Source: Mugil cephalus
Taxonomy: Eukaryota; Chordata; Actinopteri; Mugiliformes; Mugilidae
Direction: 5' to 3'
NCBI RefSeq assembly: GCF_022458985.1
Contig: NC_061779.1
Location: 17,095,001-17,159,000, forward strand
DNA length: 64,000 nucleotides
Part shown: piece by piece, positions 35,901 through 48,900 of the stretch
How the letters are laid out: each line of letters begins with the position of its first letter
How positions within the stretch are numbered: position 1 is the first letter of the stretch
Notes under the pieces: model-generated
The model's input: the letters and a program-made list of their open reading frames with translations, nothing else
What the model was told of the DNA's origin: nothing
Database searches by the model: none
Position numbers and translations under genes: made by a program

Positions 35901-36681
35901 CTTTTCCCAATCAGATGAGATTCCCACCCCTGTAATTCCCAGGCTGCCCATGGCCCTGACCCTGGGGCAGCAGCAGCAGCAGCACCAGCACCAGCAGCTG
36001 GCACAAGCTGCCACATTAGAGCACCTTCGAGAGAGGCTGGAGCGAGGAGCGGGTGGAGCTGCGGCAGACGGCCCGGAGAAGAAAATGATGCGGCTGGCGG
36101 AGGAGCAGCAGCGCCTCATGCAGCAGGCCCTCCAGCAAAACTTCCTGGCTATGGCCTCTCATTTTAACCCCATGAACCTCAAACTCAACAATGGGCACGG
36201 TGAGCTGCTGTCACGGGGTGTTAAGGGATGCTCATTAACCGCTAAATGCAGGCCGGTCCGTTAATGGAAACTTGTGATTGTCTCTTGCAGAAAACAAACA
36301 GGATTTGTCGCTGAGTGTCTCTACTAATGGACCAGCCAGCATCAGCGTATCTGTGGAGGTCAATGGCACCGTTTACTCCGGTGAGTCTTGGAAGTTTTTG
36401 TGTTTTGTTTGTTGCAAGACCTTCATTTGTAAGTGCACATTGTACAGAGTTCTTTTGTTTAATTTAACATAGTGTAAGATGCCTTTGCGATGACTAAACT
36501 TTTTCGTTTCATTTCCTCCTCTTCTGGTTTCTGTGCTGTAGGAACGCTGTTTGCCCAGAAGTCGGCTCCCCCCGTGTCTTCACAGACCGTAACCCAGGCA
36601 GGAACAAGCGCTTTCAGTGCCCTCTCCTCCTCACACAGTCCCTCCTCCTCGTCTTCCACCTCCTCAAAGGGACCAAATTAG
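26912..36681 (+). CDS. arid3b: ARID3B transcription factor (ARID and REKLES domains)
   Basis: AT-rich DNA-binding nuclear regulator of the Bright/dead-ringer family. Coding exons 26912-26938, 27609-28235, 32272-32346, 32456-32528, 33737-33920, 35326-35576, 35915-36199, 36291-36380 and 36542-36681 join in phase to 583 aa. Two adjacent Met codons open the frame (MMNYSKAQM). Exon 2 has a Gln-rich helix (MEQLQRQQEAKMEM) and a long Glu/Asp run (27892-28002). The ARID starts at about residue 240: RDFAKLYELDNDPQRKEFLD, GTPVNRIPIMAKQVLDLYRL, INKKIWREITKGLNLPTSI. The extended ARID follows (YMKYLYPFECEKKGLSSPGE). The REKLES region is in exons 7-8 (EHLRERLERG, QQRLMQQALQQNFLAMA, SISVSVEVNGTVYSG). RDFAKLYELD and KLVTEKGGLVE fit ARID3B better than ARID3A/C. 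The N terminus differs strongly from mammalian ARID3B. Confidence 0.93.
26939..27608. other. arid3b intron 1
   Basis: 670-bp intron ending in a long pyrimidine tract before TTTTTCCACAG. Nothing else recognised. Confidence 0.6.
28236..32271. other. arid3b intron 2
   Basis: 4-kb intron, the largest in the gene, with few obvious repeats, a (TG)n run near 29537-29551, and homopolymer A/T tracts near 29690-29728. No coding exon seen. Its repeat-poor character would suit regulatory sequence, but that is an inference. Confidence 0.5.
32529..33736. other. arid3b intron 4
   Basis: 1.2-kb intron within the ARID-coding region, without recognisable repeats. No exon seen. Confidence 0.5.
33921..35325. 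other. arid3b intron 5
   Basis: 1.4-kb intron within the ARID-coding region. It holds a segment at 34900-34990 with ATTAATTAGATTA, a CACGTG E-box and CTAATGGG close together. No coding exon seen. Confidence 0.5.
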
Positions 36682-37875
36682 GTTGCACTGGCTTTCAATC
36701 TGTTCCGAGCAAAACGATGACACGACATACCTCACATACCTCTCTCTTCTCAGACGAGAACTGTGGTGAACTACTGGGAGGAGCAGGAGGCTAGCCACTT
36801 TCTTCCTGAGCATTGTCTTTCTGTTACTTGGACAGCATGATGTTCTTGAAACTGTTGTTCACATTTCACCTTGAATCTTCCACACTGACTGTAGTGTAGT
36901 TTCAGATCGGTTTACCTTAGTGCCTGTTAGAAGACTTTCTCTGACGTAGTCACATTCTTGTCTGAAGGCCTTTTCCCAAGGCTCGTTTAAGTGTCTTTAG
37001 AGCAGAATATCGCGTGCGTGAGAATCAGTGCTATGCCAGTGTTGGTGTCGGCTACATTTATATCTAATTATCAAACGGTTCAGTAACTGCCTTTTCACAT
37101 AGCCATGAGTAGAACAATGTGGTTCCCAAAGTGCAGTTAACGAAGACCAAAAAGCCTTAGCTCGGTGTGATGGCTCCTGTCTGCAACCGTTTGCTGAAGT
37201 CATTCTGCATCCCTCTTGTTAAATATTTGGTTTATACTTTTCAGTGGCAGCTTTCACATCATCTGATTCCACAGAAACGCTGCAGGTTTTTTTTAAGAAT
37301 CCAATTTAAACGACAAGAAACTGGATACGGGTTGTATGGAATCTTTAATATTGGGCTTTATTTTACTTCTATATTTAATCTTATGGCTTTGCCTTGAAAC
37401 TACGCATCTGTTTCATGTCAGCTGTGAACCTCAAGGCAGAATGTGAGAGACAACATGTGCTATATTGTATACAACTTTTACCTCAACCGACTTCCCGCGT
37501 TGGAAAGTTTCTTCTGACTAATTTCTCAGGAATGTCCCTCTGTTATACTATATCTCATAATATATTGCTGTTATATTTGTATAAATGCAGAGAATGTATC
37601 GTTAGTGACCTCAAGCTTTGGACAAGTGAACACTGAAACAGTGCTACCTCACTCTTCTAGATAAATATGCAATATTCGAAGCAGCATGTGTTCCTTTAGC
37701 CACCTGCTGAAACAAACTGTATGTGGACAATCAAGTGGAAATATCATTGAAAACAAATACCACTGTGAACTAGACAACTGGAAAAATAAGTTGACTTTCG
37801 AGTCTGTTCTGGTCTTTGGATAACGTATTCTTGGATATGTAGCCATAAGGAATAAAACAATCTTGTGTGCTGTGG
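36682..37875 (+). other. arid3b: arid3b 3' UTR
   Basis: About 1.2 kb after the TAG at 36679-36681, ending at a good AATAAA signal (37851-37856). AT-rich and non-coding. Confidence 0.65.
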
Positions 37876-38373
37876 AAAAAGTGTTGTCTTCGTCTATCCT
37901 AACTTTTACATATTATAGCATAATCTTTTTATAGTTGTGTTTAGGTTTGTACTTTGAACTTCTACTCCACTATATTACCTTTTCCTTTATTGCATTTTTA
38001 CTCCGTTTTAGTTATGAGCCAAGATTATACACAGAAAATGACACACTGTGATACACAATATATACAAAGGTTTCAGTTGGCTCCATCTTGACCAACTACA
38101 TACAACCAGGGCATTGGTAATAATGATCCAGTAATAAAGTTAAGTGTAACACTGCTTCAGAAGTTCTTTTACTCTTGAGGAGAAGTAGATTAACTTCTTG
38201 TTATTTACACCACATCATCGGGATTTTTGCATCTATTATTATTTTTGCAGCGTTGTTCATTTTTCTTCATTGAAGGGTCTCGACAGCTCCTCAGCCAAAG
38301 AAAGGCACGAACGAGACAGAAAATAATACAGGAGTGAGCGACCAGATGGGGGTAGCATTTCCTTAACTGTAGA

Positions 38374-38412
<39 letters not shown>

Positions 38413-39115
38413 ATAATCAGTTTGACATCTCAGTTTTTCTTATCTTTAACCTGTAACCCAGACTAGGGAACAATTAGGTTTTTAATTGTTACATAAGCCA
38501 ATTTTAGGCATTTTCCTTTTTTAACATGATGTGTCACATTAATTCTACGTCAACTGCGCACATACAGAAGAAAGCACAGAAAAAAGTCTCTACTGAGCTT
38601 TAATTCCTTAACTCTGTACAGTACTAATGGAGATAAGAGCTTGTGGTCAGGGGATGAGGGCAGGATTTACTGTTGCGTTGCCTATCCCATAATGACAATG
38701 CTGGATTGGCATCTGGAACGCTGAAGAAGAAAGATGCTACACAGTTATCATGAGCTGTATGACTCCGCCCACATGTCCCCATCCTCCGGGGACGAACGCC
38801 ACAAGTCACTCTGTAGACGGGAGGATCACTATCCATGGATGAGGACTGGAATATACTGTGTGTGGATGATTAACCAGTTTTGACGAGGGAAATTGATCTA
38901 GAGCCCCAACGAACTGCTCAACAATAACTGAAACCTGTGGACGTCCTCCAGTGAACAGTGGCTATGGTTGATCCTCTGAGGGAGGCAGGTGCTCCGAGAC
39001 TGAAAGCCAAAATGCAGTTGCAGAAGTCAGGAAAACTGTCTTCTTTCGTGGAAAGTCTGGGCTCCAACTCATGGATGTTTTAAATTAGAGAAACCTTCAG
39101 GAGACTGTTGGCGCC
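37876..39115. other. Spacer between arid3b and the synaptotagmin-like gene
   Basis: Non-coding, with a (CA)n microsatellite at about 38375-38405. The 5' UTR of the next gene is expected near the right end; no clear promoter motif. Confidence 0.5.
38375..38405. repeat. (CA)n microsatellite
   Basis: About fifteen CA/AC units without interruption. Confidence 0.85.
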
Positions 39116-42100
39116 ATGCCTTACCACGATGAGGAGTACCCAGGCCAGCCTCTCTGGCAGTCTGTGCTGCTCTTCTGCTGCAAGGGTATGATCGAGGGCA
39201 TCATGGTCATCCTCTTCTTCTGGCTCCTGGTGCAGGTCCTCTTCACTAAACAGTTAGAAGGTATGGTCTGAACCCAAAGGTTCACATATTTCATGCTGAA
39301 AAATTGTGCACATACATATGTTAAATCATCCTTCCTGTCAATACAAAATTCTTAAAGTGTTGTTAGTACAATATTCGCAATATAATCACATGCTATTCAT
39401 AAACAGCTGAAGCCTCAATTTGTAACAAATGTTTGGCATAACAGTGATGTTGTAACCCATCTTTTCAGTCATAATAGGAAAAGATCTCTTCATGACCAGT
39501 ATTGACAGAAGGAATTATTTGTTTTTCTCATGGTACTCTTGTTTTAAGATCGGAACCAATTATTCATTAGTAGTAGTACACTGTGGTTCTCAACCACCCA
39601 GGTCAAAAGAGTACATGAATACTGTTATGTAATCCAGAGGTGAGGGGGGGCCTGAGGGGGAATTACAACAAACCTCTGCCCTCTGAGTGATGTTATCATT
39701 CTCTCTTGTGTCTGCAGTTCATCTCCAGGTTCTTCTTCTGGTTGGGTTGATCACCTTTTGTCTGTGCTTGTTCCTGGGATGTATTCTGTGTTGGAGAAGG
39801 AATAACATTTGTCCCGCGAAAGATAAAGGCCCTTCGACCTCAGCACAAGGTCCTGCTGACCCCGTGACCTACGCCCAGAGCCCAGCTCCCTCAGCAGCAA
39901 CGACAGCAACCTCCCGGCAGCAGTATGAGGAAGTAGACAGCGATATGCTGGAGTATCCCTCCACGTTCACCAGCCCTGCCCCCTCCGAGGGGGAATTTAC
40001 ATCTCTGCCATTTTCTACTCAAACTCAAACGTCCTCCGAACAGAAGGAGTCTTATTTTTCCCTGCGTCGCCTCAGCACTCCGCTTCTAACGTCACCTCTT
40101 TATAAACCCATAGACCACGACCAGGCTTCCTTGCCTGCATTTTCCAAACTGGGACTGTTGTCCAAAACATGCAAGGCCCTACAGAGACGGTGCTCACTGG
40201 CCCCGACTGGGGGTAGTGCATCGTACAATGAGCACAGTAGGCTCACCGGTGCCAGAGCTGCATCCTGTTCCACGAATGAAGGACCAATCCCATTGGCTCC
40301 ACTGAGCTATGGCACCAGTGCAAGCTGCATGAAGCCACTATCACCTAAACCTCGCTTGCATTTCACCATGGCCTTCTCTGCAGAGCAGCAAACCTTGGCA
40401 GTCACTGTCCTCAACCTCACTGAGATGCCTCACAGACTGGAGGATGTATCCGTGATGGGCAGCCTGCCACCTCTCTACCCCTGTCCTATACAAGCCACTG
40501 TCCAGCACAGCTGCTGTCAAGAGGCCCAAAGCCTGGTGTTGCTTTGGAAGGTCAGCTCTGTGATGGAGCTCCAAAGGTGTGCACTGAGAATAGTCGTGTA
40601 CGCGCGGGAATCAGAGAGCATAAGAGGCGCCGCTCTGGGCGAACTGGAGATCGAATGCGGGGGAAGAGACTGGAGACCAGAGAATCCATTTCACTTCACA
40701 AAAGAGCTCCGATTGAACAAATGGGAAACTAAAAAGGTAGGTGTCCGTGTTTAAAACTCATCAATTTATTCTTACAATATAACCATGAAGCTCCTTTTAA
40801 CAAAACCTTTGAACATTTTCACCATGGAAACACACCAATAACGAGTTTCTGAGCTCCATATACTGGATAACATGCAATGAACCTGAAGGGATTTAGCCAT
40901 ATTCATCATCAGGTTTTTGTTTTGTATAGTGATGTTTGTACTGTATTAGGTTTTACTGTGTAGTACAAATCAAAAGCTGCATGTTGCATGTTGATTGAGA
41001 TTCTGGACTTTTCCCCTTTGACTAGGATCTGATCTTCCAGGATTCCCCGGCGAGTAAGGGGCTTAGCTGTCCTCCACAGATCTTCATTATGCTTCAGTAT
41101 CAGACTCTGCCACACCGGGTCAAAGCCACGGTCCTCAGAACCGACAACCTAGACAATCTCGTTCCCACGCCAGGAGCTGCAGGTAAAGCGACAGGTCGCC
41201 ACCACTTTATTTAGACGAAACAGGAATTTATTTTGAGACTCCTGCGAGGACATCACGCACAGATACGTTATGTAAGCGTGTGTGGGCAGAACTACGTTTT
41301 TGTCTTTCAGGGGCGTAATTCCCTATGTTTGCTTTTAATGTTTAGAGGATTAAATGATGTCTTACAGAATTCGAATGCAGCAGGAGATCATCCCCCTTTT
41401 TAATGACATTGTGGTTTAATCCTTCACTGTTCACAATCCTCAGGAAATGTTCCAATCTCCACTGGAAGTCTGATCTGACAGATCTAGTCTTTGTTTGCAT
41501 TAGCCTGTAAGGGCATTATTTTCTATTTCAGACAAGCACATGCCGTACACAGATCCGGATTTTATTTTTGCTATCTGTTTCATGTACAATATGTTGTGTA
41601 AGCATTACTTGGATAATCTCTTTCTATTTAACTATCTGCTCATGAATATGGATGAATAGAAGGAGACTGACTTATTCATGACCCACCCTTTGCTAATTCT
41701 GCTTAGGATGTTAGTCATATACATATATCCATTACAATCTAACAATGTTCATGTATCTGTATGCAGAATACCAGGTGGTGATCAATCTGCACCATGGGGG
41801 AGTTTTGATCAGCAGCAGAGAAACTAAAGGAAGACTGTGCACCGTGTGGAACACTTCATTTCTGTTTGACCTGCCTCCAGGAGACATCAGCCAGCTGCCA
41901 CTCATGCTTGAGTTCATAATCATGCAGGTAAAGATTTGCTTGCATTATATGTATTACTTAAGTAGGTCTAATTATAATTCACCGCCCCTTCTCTTTTCCC
42001 CCCGTGACAGAGCCCGACCCTCTCTGAAGCTAAAGTTGTTGGTCGAGTCCTGATCGGAGAGGGGGCTGCCGACGCAGGACGTGCCCACTGGAGGGACATG

Positions 42101-42157
42101 TGCGGCCTCCAGGTGGAGCAGGCACGCTGGCACACCATTCAACCAGAACCACTGTAG
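39116..42157 (+). CDS. Synaptotagmin-like tandem-C2 membrane protein, divergent
   Basis: Coding exons 39116-39260, 39718-40736, 41026-41182, 41767-41927 and 42011-42157 join in phase to 542 aa. Exon 1 (MPYHDEEYPGQPLWQSVLL) encodes a hydrophobic helix at about residues 17-44 (GMIEGIMVILFFWLLVQVLF). Exon 2 opens with a second one at about 53-74 (LLLVGLITFCLCLFLGCILC), then WRR and a low-complexity Ser/Pro/Thr linker. A C2A-like fold starts near residue 259 (PKPRLHFTMAF, TLAVTVLNLTEMP). A C2B-like fold starts near 400 (IFIMLQYQTLPHRVKATVLR, NTSFLFDLP) and ends AHWRDM ... ARWHTIQP, as synaptotagmins do. The Asp ligands that bind Ca2+ in classical C2 loops appear missing (YARESESIRG where DFDRFSKHD is usual), so Ca2+-independent trafficking or membrane tethering is my inference. 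Exact orthologue not recognised; a fish-retained member such as syt18 is possible. Confidence 0.82.
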
Positions 42158-42750
42158 AGCTCAGACATGCAGTGGACAAAGCGTACTGTTGGGGGGGTGA
42201 AAAAAGGAGCAGACGGAGCTGACGTTTATGGGACGACGGTTTTTAATGACACTGCATTTACAATTTCAAACGGACGAATCTCTGAGCATTCAAACACTCA
42301 TGGCCTTACTACTACATATGAGTGACTAAATTCTTATATGCGAAGCGTGCAAAATGATGTTTGGGGCAACAAAATGTGAGTTCAGAGTTAATGGGTTTAA
42401 CGTTGAGCAGTTCTAAATGAAGAGTAAGACTTTCTAAATGGATTTAATACAGTTTTGGAGAACTTCTCTGTATCGTCTTCCAACTACTTGGTCTCTATTT
42501 CACTTAAAAAAAGGAAAAAACACAGAGGTAGCCTAAGTTATTTGTGATACGTATCTAGAATTGTTGAACATTTCATCAAGCATTCAGTTCTGGTAACCAC
42601 ATTACTGAGTAACACGTTATACGGATGCACTTTACATACCCTCGTGTGTATTTGTAAAGACGCAGTGTTTTGAAGATAAATACTTTTCAATCAATGATGT
42701 CAATGATGTGAGAAACCATGTCATATAAATAAAACACAATTTTGCCTGAG
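42158..42750 (+). other. 3' UTR of the synaptotagmin-like gene
   Basis: Follows the TAG at 42155-42157. AATAAA at 42728-42733 is the likely polyadenylation signal. It faces the minus-strand polyadenylation signal of the next gene about 250 bp away. Confidence 0.55.
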
Positions 42751-42983
42751 GTAGCTTAGGGGTAATTATTACAATTTGAGGTATAAATGTTAATTTTGTT
42801 TTACTTTTTTCATACACAATGATTTCTTGTTAGACTGACGTACAAACACATCACCAGCAGTTTTAGCTACAAGGTCAGAGAATTAGTCCTAAGAATGAAT
42901 AGGCTGTGAAGTAGTAAGCACGCTGCAGACCGTTACAGCTCCCAGTGATCACTGCTGCAATTGTGTGTCCTTGCATAAATTAC

Positions 42984-42989
42984 TTTATT
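42984..42989 (-). terminator. Polyadenylation signal overlapping the stop codon of the coiled-coil gene
   Basis: On the minus strand the last codons read GTT AAA TAA AG, so AATAAA (complement TTTATT at 42984-42989) overlaps the TAA stop (42987-42985). The 3' UTR would then be only about 15-30 nt if this signal is used. Confidence 0.5.
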
Positions 42990-45900
42990 TAACCCATCCT
43001 TCCTCTTCATCTTCATCTGGGCTGCAGATATCTACAACCTCAGCCAGGAATATCCCATCAGGATAGAGGGGAGGCGTCCGTCTCCACTGTAGGTCACACT
43101 CGTCTGAACAGACAGAAGACTGGTCTGGTTCTTTTTCTGCAGCGTCAAGGTCTTGGTTTGGCTGCATGAACCTTAAATCATCATCTTAATCAAAAGGAAA
43201 AAAAAACATAATCAGAACAAAGTTCAGATTTTGAATTTTTTCATCATGACAATGAGAGGAAGCAAACAAAGACCAAGAGGGCAAATAAATTCCATTCAGG
43301 GACTCGTGCAGCAATTATCAGTGTTGTTAATTCATGTCGGGGTGGGCATTTTATCGGAGCGGGCCAAGATCGAGGTATATATTTACTGAAGAATACTTTC
43401 CAACACAACTCACTACACCCACATTTCTACGCTACTGATTACACAGGTTCGAGGTCGACTTCACCTTGCAGCGGACTGTCATTTTTTGCCCTCAGACTGA
43501 CGATTTCTGCATTCAAAGTCGACATCTGGCAGAGGAGAGAACAGTTTAAGGTCTTCATTCATTTGTTGCTGAATGCTGCAGGTCTCCTTCTGCCCCACAT
43601 TTCCTGTAATACTTTTTTGAACTCATTTTGGTTTATTTTTTTTAAGAAAAAATGACTTTCTCACTCAGTAGTAGCAGTCACAACCCAAAAACAGCACAAG
43701 TTCAAATACTGCACTAAGTTTAAAAATATTACAATAAGAACATAAAATTACAGTATATTTACTATACCTGGATGTTACTGACTGCTAGCTACTGGTTTTC
43801 TGTCATTAGACCAACAGTATAAAACAGTGACATACTCTAACTCACTCCTATCCTCTTATGGTGGAGTCAGATGTGCTCCGGCTGAGCGCTTCACTCCTCA
43901 GATTCATATCCGATTATTTACCAACTAGGAAGACTCATATTTGAGATTATAGCTGAAATGCGTTTAAGCGGTCGTGCGGCCAGACTGGCACCCCTCCCTA
44001 CATACTGGATGCTCTTTGATTAAAGCAGAAGCTGGGATTAGTGCCGTCTGCACATGTGTATAATATACTGTATGAACTGAAGGTGGGGGGGTGGCTCTTT
44101 TAGTTTCATGAATGTAATCTGTGCACCGCGATTACTCTGCTAATGATATTAAGATGAATCCTTTGCAGGTGCTGCTGCGTACTTTTGAAACTTTCGAGCG
44201 TGCGGACAAACAAAAATAATCTTTTAAGTAGTGTGGAAGAGTTTCTGTTGATGTTTTGCTCTTGACAGAAGGACAGAGAGGGACAACATGTGGACAACCT
44301 GGACACATGATGTATGCTTGTGGTGGACTTGAAGTAAAGTTTCTTCAGTTTTATCATTTATAACCTGGTGTTTCTGGTTGGGGGCGTGTTCCTCAGCATG
44401 GATCTCCTCTATTGTCTCACTCACCTCCTCCTCTCCTGGCATGTCGCTGCTCTCCTCATCTTCCTCGACCACTGGCGTCAAACCAGAGACGCGCTGCCAG
44501 TTTCTCCACTCAACCGGAGCCTAACAAAGATTAAAACACGACATCGCATGGATGTCAGTAACGGCCACTGTCAGCGTTTGTTGTCCAGGATTCTGAATGA
44601 GACTTCTTACCCTTACAGCTTTAGATGATGGAGTCCGGTTTTGAACCACTGCTGCTGCTGATGTGTTGTCGACCTTTCCTGCCCCCTTTTCTCCTCGCTC
44701 CTTAAACAAACTCTTCAACTACAGGGAAAGTAACACATTTTACATTCAACTGGGCTTGATACCGGACAAGACTAGCAACACTAGCATCCATATCAGGTGG
44801 AAATTAGCCTCAGCTTTAAGCTAACATGCTGACGGTCCAGTGATGTCAAACATACAGTCCGTGGGCCAAACCCAGCCCACCAGAAGATCCAATCAGGCCC
44901 ACTGGATGAATTTGTAAAGTGCAAACAGCAGCACAACAAAAATAACATAAAGAGACATTACAGTGCCTGTCTTAGTTGAACATGTTTGCATACAAACATG
45001 GCTGATAGATAAATGCTGTTACTGGTTCTATTGGACAGATTTAGAAAGGATTTTTGACTTGATTTCTGTCTGAAATAAAAGTAAATGTTACCACAACTGG
45101 TCTAGAGCATGAATGTCTACTCAGACATTCATGACAAACCATGAAATCTACAAAAAAAGTGTGATGATGATTATCAAGCCAGTATTTGTTGAGATGTTTC
45201 AGTAAGAATTTCAACATTGTACTTGCAGACCGACACTGACATCCCTAGAAGCCTGTTGCCTCTGCATATGTTGGCGTCATTGTAGATTACCTGCTCAGTG
45301 ACCATTCTCCTTTGCTGCTCTGCGTCTACATTTGCTGGACAGACAGTTTTATCCCTCCCGCCTTCAACAGATGGCGTCTCCTCTTTAACCTGTGAACAGG
45401 TTGTGAGCCACGTATTACAGCACATTCACCAACGCACCAGGCTTTGCAGACGCTGGATTCATGAAGTTTACCGGACAAAGCTGCCTCAGGGTTCGAAGCT
45501 TTTCGACTGCCAGCATTTTCTCCCGCTGCAGCTGGTCTGTCTGCCTCCTGCTCTCTGAAAACGTATTTCTCAGGGCTCAATCAAACAATCCCAATCAAAG
45601 CAACTTTTTTTTTAACTAAATCTTTTCAAAGACAGGCCATCATACCATCTAGCTGAAGTCTCAGTGAGTCAGGGACAGAGAAGTCTGGTTGTAGGCGTTT
45701 ATCATCGCGATGGTCTCCTGAGACCTTTTTCATGAGCTTCCATGAAAAACAGAGACGATAAAGAAATTAGCTGGTCATATCCCCTCTCAACAAACCTGCT
45801 GGATCACAGATTGTTGGATATGAATTATGTACCATGCTGTAGTGCTTGTACCTTGAACTCCAGGGCAGAAATTTTGTTTTGAGCTTCAGTCTTGTCCAGC

Positions 45901-48900
45901 TCTCTCAGCCTCTGTAGACTCTTTAAAGCATGTTCACTAACACAGTGAGGGCAGATACCTGTTAAACACTTGATTTACAGCTGTTAAAACAATTTGTCTT
46001 TCGTCAATTTCTAGAAAACCTACCTGTCCCTCAGTTCCTTCTCTCTTTCCACAAGCTTTTGCTTTAGTCTTTCAACCTCGCTGCTTTGTACACAAACCTA
46101 TTAATAAAAAAAGGTAATTGTCAATAACACAAGCACAGAATGCTTACTTATTTTCCAGTAAGGTGTTGGAAATCACTTCCCTTAGAGAACAACATCGTGT
46201 TACCTGAGGAGAATTACTTTGGGGGATTTTGGTGTCGGATGGCTGCTCCCATAACAAAGAGGATTCTGATAAGCTGATGAGCGGAGAGTATGATGAAGTG
46301 GCAGATCACAGAATTTCATTTCCTGACATTGCAATTTGAAAATGAAAATCTCATCTAAGTCCACTCACTCTGTCGCTGTCTGTTTGTCCTGGGTCTGCAC
46401 AGCTTCACTGCCCCCTTGTGCTTAAAGAGTAAAACAGCAGTTATTTTGTGGAGTTGGGTAACTGTACTCGAACGGCAGCCTTGTTGCCACCAGTATATAG
46501 TCACCTTTATCTTTGTGCCCATATCTGTGCCTGCTCCTTTCCATCTCCAGATCCTGTTTGCATGCGTCAAGCTCAGCTCTCAGTGAGTCAGATTCCCTCT
46601 GTGTGATTTGAAGGTGAAGACACATAACCCATACATGTAGATACTACATCGTCAATAATCGGTTCATCTGCACACTTCAAATACATACCTACATCAAACT
46701 ACATTAATTCACAATAGTAGCATTGCACATTAATTAAATAAGACATAATTGGAAAAACCTTTTAGTCTAAGTCTCTTGAACTATATCTGGAGTCAAAATG
46801 AATTGTAAAAGGTTAGTCGTACTTCATTCCTGGAGCTGTTCCTCTTGAATTCTTCCAACTCCTCTCGTGTGGACTGCAGGGTCAAAGCCACCTTTTGCCA
46901 TTTTTCAGTCCAGTGTGAGGCCACCGCTTTTAGTTCCTCAATGCTCTGGACTCTGGCCTCATCTTGTTTACGGTACTCTTCCTCCTGCAGGCGTAGCAGG
47001 TTTTCCCTCTCAAGGACCTCAGCCTCCAAACACAGATACTGATCCCGCAGTTTCTGATTTTCTAATTCCAAAACTTCCACAGATTCCCTTGAATAAAAGA
47101 AGCGGGGGGCGTCGGTGAAGGGAAATGTACCACACTGTGTAGATCATTGAAATAATAATCACCTTCAAATGTTTAAGAATGTGTATCGTCACCCGATCAT
47201 CACCTCACCTTTCTTTCGTCTCTGCTGGCTCACCGTCATTAATTTTACTCAGCAGTTCTTCTTTTTCTCTGATTAGCTGAGAGCACCGTGTCTCTAGATG
47301 GGCGACATGTTTGGTCTTCAGGACTTTCTCCTCTGTTAGCTCCTTCAGCTGACATTCTGATATCTCCAGCCTCTTCCTGATCGTTTCAAGATCTCCTCTC
47401 AGCTTTTCATTCACCTGGCGCAATGACACAGGGAAACTTTAAAGCTGCAGCGTGTAGGAATATGTGTTGTACTGTGATTATACACTAACGAGTACCCTAA
47501 CAGTACTACATTCAATTTCAATTCATGAAGCTCTCAAATCCAACACACTAGGCCTTTATACAAGAAACCTAATAAAAAAATCATAAATAAAAAAACAATT
47601 AAGATCCAATTAAAGTTTCCACCTCTCTAAGAGCCTCTGCGTTATCCTCCGTCAGAACAGCCTCCTGCACCTGGTTGTTGTTATGAGAGTCTGCATTCGC
47701 CAGATAGAGATCACAGACCTCTGAACAATGATGAGTCCTCTCCAGCTCCTCTGCCCTTTGGAGAAGATCTGCTTTCTCCTGTGCAATAACACATACATTT
47801 ATTGCCTCGGACGCTGTAGCTCATTACATGGCTAAAGCCAACATACACATTATACCTGGATCAGGTGATCTTTGTCCGTCATGGCCCCCGTCAGTTTGGC
47901 CTGCAGATCTTTTATGTTTTCTTCCAACTTTAACACTTGAGTCGACAAGACTGCCCTTTCCTGAGCAGAACAAGGAAGGAGGAACGTTTTAACAGCGAAG
48001 AGTAGCCATGATGGAAAGACTGAATCCAAGGCTAATTAAACTAACCAGGCACGACTGGCTGATCTTGTTGTTAGCTTCACACAGCTGACCCTGAACTTCA
48101 GAGTGATTCTGCACGGTGTGGCTGATCCTCTCGTTCATCTCCTCGATTTGATTCAACAGCCTCTTCTGTGTCTAGGTTTGCGGAGACGGAGTACACACAT
48201 GGAAGAAGATGGAAACAGCAGCACAACAGGCATCTGTGGTTTCAAGTGTAAATGTTTAAACTCACTTCTTTTGAAGACTGCAGATGTTGGAGGGCCTTGT
48301 TTCGCTCTTCTTCCTGCTTCTTTGCCCTTGATTCAGCCTCTTTCAGAGCTTCTCTGAGTTCATAGAGCTCTGAGTCAAACACCAACTTCTCCTGAATTTA
48401 GAACGTGTGTAAAAAAAAAACAAGTAGAATCCCACAGTAATTAATCATTTAAAACACATATCTTTTAGTTATAATATAGAAGCTTACTCACCTGCTCGTT
48501 AAACTCTTCCTGACTCACTGGTGAAGTACTACTGAGCGAGCCAGGAGCTTTTTCGGTTGGCTGATCGTTACTTCCTCTGTCCAAAGCAGACTTCATTTGC
48601 AGCAGGTCTTTCTCCAGCTTTAGGACCCTTGTAAGTGAATTTCAAATGAGGAATTTTAGTTGTTTCTTAAATGATTCAGATTTACCATACCCCCTTTTTT
48701 TGTTACTCGTACTTTTCATGGAGCTCCCCACGCTGTTGCCTCTTTTCAAACTGGGGTAATTCAGCTGCCTCCTTCCCCTGCTCAAGAGTGCTCATTGAAT
48801 CTGATAGCTGCTGTGTGACACACCAGTAAATAGTGAGAGGATGCAGTGTACAACTCAAAACAAACCAAAACCACAAAAAAGGAGAAAGACAAATGCAAAA

